Assembly: GCF_000003605.2 (NCBI RefSeq)
Contig: NW_003133525.1
Location: 1 to 30,696 of the forward strand
Length of the DNA: 30,696 bases
Direction: 5' to 3'
Source: Saccoglossus kowalevskii
Taxonomy: Eukaryota > Hemichordata > Enteropneusta > Harrimaniidae
The notes beneath the pieces were generated by a model that was given only the letters and a program-made list of their open reading frames with translations, was not told where the DNA came from and searched no databases. The position numbers and the translations under genes were made by a program. Below are positions 23,089 to 30,696 of this stretch, one piece after another. Position 1 is the first letter of the stretch, and every line of letters starts with the position of its first letter.

Positions 23089-23690
23089 AATCGCTTTGTA
23101 AGCTCCGTATTCGTTTATTAATCTTCTTCACAATCGCTTTGTAAGCTACGTATTCGTGCATTAAACTTCTTCACAATCGCTTTGTAAGCTACGTATTCGT
23201 GTATTAATCTACTTCACAATCGCTTTGTAAGCTACGTGTTCGTGTATTAATCTTCTTCACAATCGCTTTGTAAGCTACGTATTCGTGCATTAATCTTCCT
23301 CACAATCGCTTTGTAAGCTACGTATTCGTGTATTAATCTTCTTCACAATCGCTTTGTCAGCTACGTATTCGTGTATTAATCTTCTTCACAATCGCTTTGT
23401 AAGCTACGTATTCGTGTATTAATCTTCTTCACAATCGCTTTGTAAGCTACGTATTCGTGTATTAATCTGCTTCACAATCGCTTTGTAAGCTACGTATTCG
23501 TGTACTAATCTTCTTCACAATCGCTTTGTAAGCTACGTATTCGTGCATTAATCTTCTTCACAATCGCTTTGTAAGCTACGTATTCGTGTATTAATCTTCT
23601 TCACAATCGCTTTGTAAGCTACGTATTTGTGTATTAATCTTCCTCACAATCGCTTTGTAAGCTTCGTATTCGTGTATTAATCTTCTTCAC
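23089..23690. repeat. Module M copy 8
   Basis: Complete copy: GCTCCG 23,102, GTCAGC 23,356, GCTTCG 23,661, with GTACTAAT present. A C-type block starts one monomer after its end. Confidence 0.87.
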
Positions 23691-23733
23691 AATCGCTTTG
23701 TAAGCTACGTATTCGTGTATTAAACTTCTTCAC

Positions 23734-23948
23734 AATCGCTTTGTAAGCTACGTATTCGTGTATTAAACTTCTTTACAATCGCTTTGTAAGCTACGTATTC
23801 GTGTATTAAACTTCTTCACAATCGCTTTGTAAGCTTCGTATTCGTGTATTAAACTTCTTTACAATCGCTTTGTAAGCTACGTATTCGTGCATTAAACTTC
23901 TTCACAATCGCTTTGCAAGCTTCGTATTCGTGTATTAAACTTCTTTAC
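23734..23948. repeat. Module C copy 4, between two M copies
   Basis: GCAAGCTTCG at 23,915, 946 bp (22 monomers) before the one in the next C. The second monomer has GTATT instead of GCATT. It lies between M copies at 23,089 and 24,078, so it was carried in by the duplication that made the second M. Confidence 0.83.
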
Positions 23949-24077
23949 AATCGCTTTGTAAGCTACGTATTCGTGTATTAATCTTCTTCACAATCGCATT
24001 GTAAGCTACGTATTCGTGTATTAATCTTCTTCACAAACTCATTGTAAGCTACGTATTCGTGTATTAATCTTCTTCAC

Positions 24078-24636
24078 AATCGCTTTGTAAGCTCCGTATT
24101 CGTTTATTAATCTTCTTCACAATCGCTTTGTAAGCTACGTATTCGTGTATTAATCTACTTCACAATCGCTTTGTAAGCTACGTGTTCGTGTATTAATCTT
24201 CTTCACAATCGCTTTGTAAGCTACGTATTCGTGCATTAATCTTCCTCACAATCGCTTTGTAAGCTACGTATTCGTGTATTAATCTTCTTCACAATCGCTT
24301 TGTCAGCTACGTATTCGTGTATTAATCTTCTTCACAATCGCTTTGTAAGCTACGTATTCGTGTATTAATCTTCTTCACAATCGCTTTGTAAGCTACGTAT
24401 TCGTGTATTAATCTGCTTCACAATCGCTTTGTAAGCTACGTATTCGTGTACTAATCTTCTTCACAATCGCTTTGTAAGCTACGTATTCGTGCATTAATCT
24501 TCTTCACAATCGCTTTGTAAGCTACGTATTCGTGTATTAATCTTCTTCACAATCGCTTTGTAAGCTACGTATTTGTGTATTAATCTTCCTCACAATCGCT
24601 TTGTAAGCTTCGTATTCGTGTATTAATCTTCTTCAC
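24078..24636. repeat. Module M copy 9, one monomer shorter
   Basis: GCTCCG at 24,091 is 989 bp (23 monomers) after copy 8. GCTCCG to GTCAGC is 211 bp rather than 254, so one monomer (the GCATTAAAC one) is missing; GCTTCG is at 24,607. Confidence 0.86.
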
Positions 24637-24679
24637 AATCGCTTTGTAAGCTACGTATTCGTGTATTAAACTTCTTCAC

Positions 24680-24894
24680 AATCGCTTTGTAAGCTACGTA
24701 TTCGTGTATTAAACTTCTTTACAATCGCTTTGTAAGCTACGTATTCGTGCATTAAACTTCTTCACAATCGCTTTGTAAGCTTCGTATTCGTGTATTAAAC
24801 TTCTTTACAATCGCTTTGTAAGCTACGTATTCGTGCATTAAACTTCTTCACAATCGCTTTGCAAGCTTCGTATTCGTGTATTAAACTTCTTTAC
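24680..24894. repeat. Module C copy 5
   Basis: Five monomers with GCAAGCTTCG at 24,861. With the following 16-monomer linker and T it forms a 1,118-bp block collinear with 7,871-8,988, offset 16,809 bp (391 monomers less four known 1-bp deletions). Confidence 0.86.
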
Positions 24895-25582
24895 AATCGC
24901 TTTGTAAGCTACGTATTCGTGTATTAATCTTCTTCACAATCGCTTTGTAAGCTTCGTATTCGTGTATTAATCTTCTTCACAATCGCTTTGTAAGCTACGT
25001 ATTCGTGCATTAATCTTCTTCACAATCGCTTTGTAAGCTACGTATTCGTGCATTAAACTTCTTCACAATCGCTTTGTAAGCTACGTATTCGTGTATTAAT
25101 CTTCTTCACAATCGCTTTGTAAGCTACGTATTCGTGTATTAAACTTCTTCACAATCGCTTTGTAAGCTACGTATTCGTGTATTAATCTTCTTCACAATCG
25201 CTTTGTAAGCTACATATTCGTGCATTAATCTTCTTCACAATCGCTTTGTAAGCTACGTATTCGTGCATTAATCTTCTTCACAATCGCTTTGTAAGCTACG
25301 TATTCGTGTATTAATCTTCTTCACAGTCGCTTTGTAAGCTACGTATTCGTGCATTAATCTTCTTCACAATCGCTTTGTAAGCTACGTATTCGTGTATTAA
25401 TCTTCTTCACAATCGCTTTGTAAGCTACGTATTCGTGTATTAAACTTCTTCACAATCGCTTTGTAAGCTACGTATTCGTGCATTAATCTTCTTCACAATC
25501 GCTTTGTAAGCTACGTATTCGTGTATTAATCTTCTTCACAGTCGCTTTGTAAGCTACGTATTCGTGCATTAATCTTCTTCAC
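24895..25582. repeat. C-to-T linker, 16 monomers
   Basis: The variant order matches 8,086-8,773. A private ACATATTCG change near 25,213 destroys one of the otherwise near-invariant TACGTA cores. CACAGTCGC monomers precede T. Confidence 0.8.
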
Positions 25583-25797
25583 AGTCGCTTTGTAAGCTAC
25601 GTATTCGTGTATTAATCTTCCTAACAATCGCTTTGTAAGCTACGTATTTGTGTATTACTCTTCTTCACAATCGCTTTGTAAGCTACGTATTCGTGTATTA
25701 ATCTTCTTCACAATCGCTTTGTAAGCTACGTATTCGTGTATTAATCTTCCTAACAATCGCTTTGTAAGCTACGTATTTGTGTATTACTCTTCTTCAC
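25583..25797. repeat. Module T copy 8
   Basis: TATTACTC at 25,653 and 25,782, 129 bp apart, with CTTCCTAAC partners. It ends four monomers before A at 25,970. Confidence 0.86.
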
Positions 25798-25969
25798 AAT
25801 CGCTTTGTAAGCTACGTATTCGTGTATTAATCTTCTTCACAATCGCTTTGTAAGCTACGTATTCGTGCATTAATCTTCCCCACAATCGTTTTGTAAGCTA
25901 CGTATTCGTGTATTAATCTTCTTCACAATCGCTTTGTAAGCTACGTATTCGTGTATTAATCTTCTTCAC

Positions 25970-26141
25970 AATCGCTTTGTAAGCTACGTATTCGTGTATT
26001 AATCATCCTCACAATCGCTTTGTAAGCTACGTATACGTGTATTAATCTTCTTCACAATCGCTTTTTAAGCTACGTATTCGTGCATTAATCTTCCCCACAA
26101 TCGTTTTGTAAGCTACGTATTCGTGTATTAATCTTCTTCAC
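25970..26141. repeat. Module A copy 11, left of a tandem pair
   Basis: CATCCTCAC at 26,004, only 215 bp (five monomers) before the next one, so A itself has been tandemly duplicated with one linker monomer. This is the closest A pair in the window. Confidence 0.87.
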
Positions 26142-26184
26142 AATCGCTTTGTAAGCTACGTATTCGTGTATTAATCTTCTTCAC

Positions 26185-26356
26185 AATCGCTTTGTAAGCT
26201 ACGTATTCGTGTATTAATCATCCTCACAATCGCTTTGTAAGCTACGTATACGTGTATTAATCTTCTTCACAATCGCTTTTTAAGCTACGTATTCGTGCAT
26301 TAATCTTCCCCACAATCGTTTTGTAAGCTACGTATTCGTGTATTAATCTTCCTCAC
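26185..26356. repeat. Module A copy 12, right of the pair, short haplotype
   Basis: CATCCTCAC at 26,219. It runs straight into AAACGC (short haplotype) and two B-type monomers, then jumps to TAAAC and C at 26,787. M and CCCTTT are absent from this 28-monomer cycle. Confidence 0.86.
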
Positions 26357-26786
26357 AAACGCATTGTAAGCTACGTATTTGTGTAATAATCTTCTTCACA
26401 ATCGCTTTGTAAGCTACGTATTCGTGTATTAATCTTTCTCACAAACGCATTGTAAGCTACGTATTTGTGTAATAATCTTCTTCACAATCGCTTTGTAAGC
26501 TACGTATTCGTGTATTAAACTTCTTCACAATCGCTTTGTAAACTACGTATTCGTGCATTAATCTTCTTCACAATCGCTTTGTAAGCTACGTATTCGTGTA
26601 TTAATCTTCTTCACAATCGCTTTGTAAGCTACGTATTCGTGTATTAATCTTCTTCACAATCGCTTTGTAAGCTACGTATTCGTGTATTAATCTTCTTCAC
26701 AATCGCTTTGTAAGCTACGTATTCGTGCATTAATCTTCCTCACAATCGCTTTGTAAACTACGTATTCGTGCATTAATCTTCTTCAC

Positions 26787-27001
26787 AATCGCTTTGTAAG
26801 CTACGTATTCGTGTATTAAACTTCTTTACAATCGCTTTGTAAGCTACGTATTCGTGCATTAAACTTCTTCACAATCGCTTTGTAAGCTTCGTATTCGTGT
26901 ATTAAACTTCTTTACAATCGCTTTGTAAGCTACGTATTCGTGCATTAAACTTCTTCACAATCGCTTTGCAAGCTTCGTATTCGTGTATTAAACTTCTTTA
27001 C
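26787..27001. repeat. Module C copy 6
   Basis: Five monomers, GCAAGCTTCG at 26,968. It is followed within five monomers by single-dimer T at 27,217 rather than after the normal 16. Confidence 0.85.
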
Positions 27002-27216
27002 AATCGCTTTGTAAGCTACGTATTCGTGTATTAATCTTCTTCACAATCGCTTTGTAAGCTTCGTATTCGTGTATTAAACTTCTTCACAATCGCTTTGTAA
27101 GCTACGTATTCGTGTATTAATCTTCTTCACAATCGCTTTGTAAGCTTCGTATTCGTGTATTAATCTTCTTCACAGTCGCTTTGTAAGCTACGTATTCGTG
27201 CATTAATCTTCTTCAC

Positions 27217-27302
27217 AATCGCTTTGTAAGCTACGTATTCGTGTATTAATCTTCCTAACAATCGCTTTGTAAGCTACGTATTTGTGTATTACTCTTCTTC
27301 AC
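27217..27302. repeat. Module T, single dimer
   Basis: One CTTCCTAAC/TATTACTC dimer only (TATTACTC 27,287). This is one of the few places where the pair has been reduced to one. A follows at 27,389. Confidence 0.83.
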
Positions 27303-27388
27303 AATCGCTTTGTAAGCTACGTATTCGTGTATTAATCTTCTTCACAATCGCTTTGTAAGCTACGTATTCGTGTATTAATCTTCTTCAC

Positions 27389-27560
27389 AATCGCTTTGTA
27401 AGCTACGTATTCGTGTATTAATCATCCTCACAATCGCTTTGTAAGCTACGTATACGTGTATTAATCTTCTTCACAATCGCTTTTTAAGCTACGTATTCGT
27501 GCATTAATCTTCCCCACAATCGTTTTGTAAGCTACGTATTCGTGTATTAATCTTCTTCAC
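27389..27560. repeat. Module A copy 13
   Basis: CATCCTCAC at 27,423. The long linker is complete: CGCATTG, two AAACGCATTG monomers, CCCTTTGTAAAC at 27,822 and AACTCATTG near 27,990. Confidence 0.87.
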
Positions 27561-28076
27561 AATCGCTTTGTAAGCTACGTATTCGTGCATTAATCTTCTT
27601 CACAATCGCATTGTAAGCTACGTATTCGTGTATTAATCTTCCTCACAAACGCATTGTAAGCTACGTATTTGTGTAATAATCTTCTTCACAATCGCTTTGT
27701 AAGCTACGTATTCGTGTATTAATCTTTCTCACAAACGCATTGTAAGCTACGTATTTGTGTAATAATCTTCTTCACAATCGCTTTGTAAGCTACGTATTCG
27801 TGTATTAATCTACTTCACAATCCCTTTGTAAACTACGTATTCGTGCATTAATCTTCCTCACAATCGCTTTGTAAACTACGTATTCGTGTATTAATCTTCT
27901 TCACAATCGCTTTGTAAGCTACGTATTCGTGTATTAATCTTCTTCACAATCGCATTGTAAGCTACGTATTCGTGTATTAATCTTCTTCACAAACTCATTG
28001 TAAGCTACGTATTCGTGCATTAATCTTCTTCACAATCGCTTTGTAAGCTACGTATTCGTGTATTAATCTTCTTCAC

Positions 28077-28678
28077 AATCGCTTTGTAAGCTCCGTATTC
28101 GTTTATTAATCTTCTTCACAATCGCTTTGTAAGCTACGTATTCGTGCATTAAACTTCTTCACAATCGCTTTGTAAGCTACGTATTCGTGTATTAATCTAC
28201 TTCACAATCGCTTTGTAAGCTACGTGTTCGTGTATTAATCTTCTTCACAATCGCTTTGTAAGCTACGTATTCGTGCATTAATCTTCCTCACAATCGCTTT
28301 GTAAGCTACGTATTCGTGTATTAATCTTCTTCACAATCGCTTTGTCAGCTACGTATTCGTGTATTAATCTTCTTCACAATCGCTTTGTAAGCTACGTATT
28401 CGTGTATTAATCTTCTTCACAATCGCTTTGTAAGCTACGTATTCGTGTATTAATCTGCTTCACAATCGCTTTGTAAGCTACGTATTCGTGTACTAATCTT
28501 CTTCACAATCGCTTTGTAAGCTACGTATTCGTGCATTAATCTTCTTCACAATCGCTTTGTAAGCTACGTATTCGTGTATTAATCTTCTTCACAATCGCTT
28601 TGTAAGCTACGTATTTGTGTATTAATCTTCCTCACAATCGCTTTGTAAGCTTCGTATTCGTGTATTAATCTTCTTCAC
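28077..28678. repeat. Module M copy 10
   Basis: Complete: GCTCCG 28,090, GTCAGC 28,344, GTACTAAT present, GCTTCG 28,649. It stands 16 monomers after A and 7 before C, the spacing taken as canonical. Confidence 0.88.
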
Positions 28679-28979
28679 AATCGCTTTGTAAGCTACGTAT
28701 TCGTGTATTAAACTTCTTCACAATCGCTTTGTAAGCTACGTATTCGTGTATTAATCTTCTTCACAATCGCTTTGTAAGCTACGTATTCGTGTATTAATCT
28801 TCTTCACAATCGCTTTGTAAGCTACGTATTCGTGTATTAAACTTCTTCACAATCGCTTTGTAAGCTACGTATTCGTGTATTAATCTTCTTCACAATCGCT
28901 TTGTAAGCTACGTATTCGTGCATTAATCTTCCTCACAATCGCTTTGTAAACTACGTATTCGTGCGTTAATCTTCTTCAC

Positions 28980-29194
28980 AATCGCTTTGTAAGCTACGTA
29001 TTCGTGTATTAAACTTCTTTACAATCGCTTTGTAAGCTACGTATTCGTGCATTAAACTTCTTCACAATCGCTTTGTAAGCTTCGTATTCGTGTATTAAAC
29101 TTCTTTACAATCGCTTTGTAAGCTACGTATTCGTGCATTAAACTTCTTCACAATCGCTTTGCAAGCTTCGTATTCGTGTATTAAACTTCTTTAC
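28980..29194. repeat. Module C copy 7
   Basis: Five monomers, GCAAGCTTCG at 29,161. A single extra GCAAGCTTCG monomer recurs at 29,410-29,452, six monomers on, showing a local repeat of the C end. Confidence 0.85.
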
Positions 29195-30398
29195 AATCGC
29201 TTTGTAAGCTACGTATTCGTGTATTAATCTTCTTCACAATCGCTTTGTAAGCTTCGTATTCGTGTATTAATCTTCTTCACAATCGCTTTGTAAGCTACGT
29301 ATTCGTGCATTAATCTTCTTCACAATCGCTTTGTAAGCTACGTATTCGTGCATTAAACTTCTTCACAATCGCTTTGTAAGCTACGTATTCGTGTATTAAT
29401 CTTCTTCACAATCGCTTTGCAAGCTTCGTATTCGTGTATTAAACTTCTTTACAATCGCTTTGTAAGCTACGTATTCGTGTATTAATCTTCTTCACAATCG
29501 CTTTGTAAGCTTCGTATTCGTGTATTAATCTTCTTCACAATCGCTTTGTAAGCTACGTATTCGTGCATTAATCTTCTTCACAATCGCTTTGTAAGCTACG
29601 TATTCGTGCATTAAACTTCTTCACAATCGCTTTGTAAGCTACGTATTCGTGTATTAATCTTCTTCACAATCGCTTTGTAAGCTACGTATTCGTGTATTAA
29701 ACTTCTTCACAATCGCTTTGTAAGCTACGTATTCGTGCATTAATCTTCTTCACAATCGCTTTGTAAGCTACGTATTCGTGTATTAATCTTCTTCACAGTC
29801 GCTTTGTAAGCTACGTATTCGTGCATTAATCTTTTTCACAGTCGCTTTGTAAGCTACGTATTCGTGTATTAATCTTCCTAACAATCGCTTTGTAAGCTAC
29901 GTATTTGTGTATTAATCTTCTTCACAATCGCTTTGTAAGCTACGTATTCGTGTATTAATCTTCCTAACAATCGCTTTGTAAGCTACGTATTCGTGTATTA
30001 ATCTTCTTCACAATCGCTTTGTAAGCTACGTATCCGTGCATTAATCTTCCTAACAATCGCTTTGTAAGCTACGTATTCGTGTATTAATCTACCTAACAAT
30101 CGCTTTGTAAGCTACGTATTCGTGTATTAAACTTCTTCACAATCGCTTTGTAAGCTACGTATTCGTGTATTAATCTTCTTCACAATCGCTTTGTAAGCTA
30201 CGTATTCGTGTATTAATCTTCTTCACAATCGCTTTGTAAGCTACGTATTCGTGTATTAAACTTCTTCACAATCGCTTTGTAAGCTACGTATTCGTGTATT
30301 AATCTTCTTCACAATCGCTTTGTAAGATACGTATTCGTGCATTAATCTTCCTCACAATCGCTTTGTAAACTACGTATTCGTGCATTAATCTTCTTCAC
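29195..30398. repeat. Rearranged linker after C, degenerate T
   Basis: Twenty-eight monomers. CTTCCTAAC occurs near 29,874, 29,957 and 30,046, and a CTACCTAAC variant near 30,090. The one TATTTG monomer ends TATTAATC, so T is present only in degenerate form. Private changes are CTTTTTCAC (29,831), TATCCGTG (30,031) and GTAAGATACG (30,326). No A module follows. No gene is visible. Confidence 0.75.
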
Positions 30399-30613
30399 AA
30401 TCGCTTTGTAAGCTACGTATTCGTGTATTAAACTTCTTTACAATCGCTTTGTAAGCTACGTATTCGTGCATTAAACTTCTTCACAATCGCTTTGTAAGCT
30501 TCGTATTCGTGTATTAAACTTCTTTACAATCGCTTTGTAAGCTACGTATTCGTGCATTAAACTTCTTCACAATCGCTTTGCAAGCTTCGTATTCGTGTAT
30601 TAAACTTCTTTAC
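30399..30613. repeat. Module C copy 8 at window end
   Basis: All five monomers again, GCAAGCTTCG at 30,580, 33 monomers after copy 7. It is followed by a consensus monomer and the final GCTTCG monomer, which has two 1-bp deletions (30,686 and 30,691 region). Confidence 0.85.
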
Positions 30614-30696
30614 AATCGCTTTGTAAGCTACGTATTCGTGTATTAATCTTCTTCACAATCGCTTTGTAAGCTTCGTATTCGTGTATAAACTCTTCA

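Larger units (their letters stand above)
22487..25969. repeat. Higher-order repeat unit, near-complete cycle 2 (81 monomers)
   Basis: Same landmark order as the cycle at 5,850: A 22,487, M 23,089, C 24,680, T 25,583, next A 25,970. A second C (23,734) and a second, one-monomer-shorter M (24,078) are inserted after the first M, adding 16 monomers to the 65-monomer short haplotype. The final part (C start 24,680 to T end 25,797) is the same length, 1,118 bp, as 7,871-8,988 and shows the same order of variants. Confidence 0.83.
27389..30398. repeat. Higher-order repeat unit, incomplete cycle 3
   Basis: A (27,389), M (28,077) and C (28,980) sit at the canonical spacings: A to M is 16 monomers and M end to C is 7. 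After C the order is disturbed. The GCAAGCTTCG monomer reappears at 29,410, six monomers after 29,152. CTTCCTAAC appears near 29,874 but without the TATTACTC partner. From 30,399 the C block starts again. There is no next A before the window ends. This cycle carries the long A-to-M form, so it is the best template for the front half of the 67-monomer unit. Confidence 0.75.
1..30696. repeat. 43-bp satellite array, 714 monomers, whole window
   Basis: Every base belongs to a head-to-tail array of a 43-bp monomer in one orientation. Bases 10-27 read GTAAGCTACGTATTCGTG and bases 34-43 read TCTTCTTCAC. Only eleven 1-bp indels were found, near 680 (+), 770 (+), 810 (-), 853 (-), 2,074 (+), 12,453 (-), 19,633 (-), 20,625 (-), 20,677 (-), 30,686 (-) and 30,691 (-). 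With one missing final base they account for the length exactly. Variant monomers differ from consensus at a few positions, mostly bases 2-7, 14, 17, 24, 28, 30, 33-34 and 36-41; bases 18-20 (CGT), 25-26, 29, 32 and 42-43 are nearly invariant. 43 is not a multiple of 3, and each strand carries two or more stop triplets per monomer, so every frame closes within a few monomers. Likely eukaryotic heterochromatic satellite; family not recognised, function unknown. Confidence 0.99.

Noticed and set aside
3111-28090. GCTCCG/TCGTTTATT monomers as a different satellite family inserted repeatedly
   Set aside because: They differ from consensus by only two or three substitutions and keep the 43-bp phase, so they are diverged monomers of the same family spread with the higher-order unit.
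1-30696. CRISPR array (short regular repeats)
   Set aside because: There are no unique spacers. The 43-bp units are contiguous and differ only by scattered substitutions, and there is no leader or cas gene.
1-30696. Coding minisatellite, such as a repeat protein gene
   Set aside because: 43 is not a multiple of 3 and each strand has stop triplets in every monomer (for example TAA in GTAAGC and ATTAAT), so all six frames close within a few monomers.
1-30696. CENP-B box in the monomer
   Set aside because: TTCG occurs in ATTCGTG, but the A and CGGG positions required by the NTTCGNNNNANNCGGGN consensus do not match in the consensus monomer or the main variants.
1-30696. Telomeric repeats
   Set aside because: No TTAGGG, TTAGG, TTTAGGG or similar short G-rich runs are present on either strand. 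The 43-bp unit is not G-rich.
1-30696. Transposon or other insertion hidden in the array
   Set aside because: Phase accounting over all 714 monomers leaves no unexplained bases, and no stretch lacks the monomer core.
1-30696. Bacterial or plasmid iteron or replication origin
   Set aside because: Iteron arrays are short (a few to tens of copies) and lie beside a replication gene. Thirty kilobases of gene-free tandem repeat does not fit.

Overview
The whole window is one uninterrupted satellite DNA array. It consists of 714 head-to-tail copies of a 43-bp monomer, all in the same orientation, starting at monomer base 1 at position 1 and ending one base short of a complete last monomer at 30,696. 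The length balances exactly: 714 x 43 = 30,702, minus one missing terminal base, plus three 1-bp insertions, minus eight 1-bp deletions, gives 30,696. That leaves no room for a hidden gene, transposon or other foreign insert. I find no credible protein-coding gene, tRNA, rRNA, CRISPR array or mobile element. The monomer core (bases 10-27) is GTAAGCTACGTATTCGTG, flanked by a pyrimidine-rich stretch (bases 34-43, TCTTCTTCAC). The consensus has 15 G+C of 43 (about 35%) and three CpGs.

Organism: a long, non-coding, high-copy tandem array of this size points to a eukaryotic nuclear genome, most likely centromeric, pericentromeric or subtelomeric heterochromatin. CpG is over-represented (3 against about 1.26 expected from base composition), so the DNA does not look shaped by long-term CpG-methylation decay. 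That fits many invertebrates and some fungi or protists better than vertebrates or plants, but it does not identify a species. I do not recognise the satellite family.

Layout: above the monomer there is a higher-order repeat (HOR). Variant monomers recur in a fixed order, and I named four landmark modules. A is 4 monomers (CATCCTCAC, then TATACGTG, then CTTTTTAAG, then GTTTTG). M is 14 monomers, from GCTCCG to GCTTCG. C is 5 monomers, with TAAACTTCTTTAC and GCAAGCTTCG. T is 5 monomers, two CTTCCTAAC/TATTACTC dimers 129 bp apart. The best-preserved cycles (5,850-9,160; 22,487-25,969; from 27,389) give the order A - (12) - M - 7 - C - 16 - T - 4 - next A, where numbers are linking monomers. That is an inferred 67-monomer, 2,881-bp unit, or 65 monomers in a haplotype lacking two. 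The other stretches are the same unit with deletions, internal duplications of 12, 22-24 or 8 monomers, and jumps between modules. The 13 A modules are 25, 22, 76, 77, 57, 56, 46, 45, 106, 81, 5 and 28 monomers apart.

How it works together: nothing here behaves as a gene set. The window records satellite evolution by unequal exchange and amplification. Breaks are almost always in phase with the 43-bp monomer, private mutations are shared by blocks 6-15 kb apart, and both window ends lie inside the array, so the true array is larger. Any function (kinetochore or heterochromatin platform, satellite RNA, protein-binding array) is inference.
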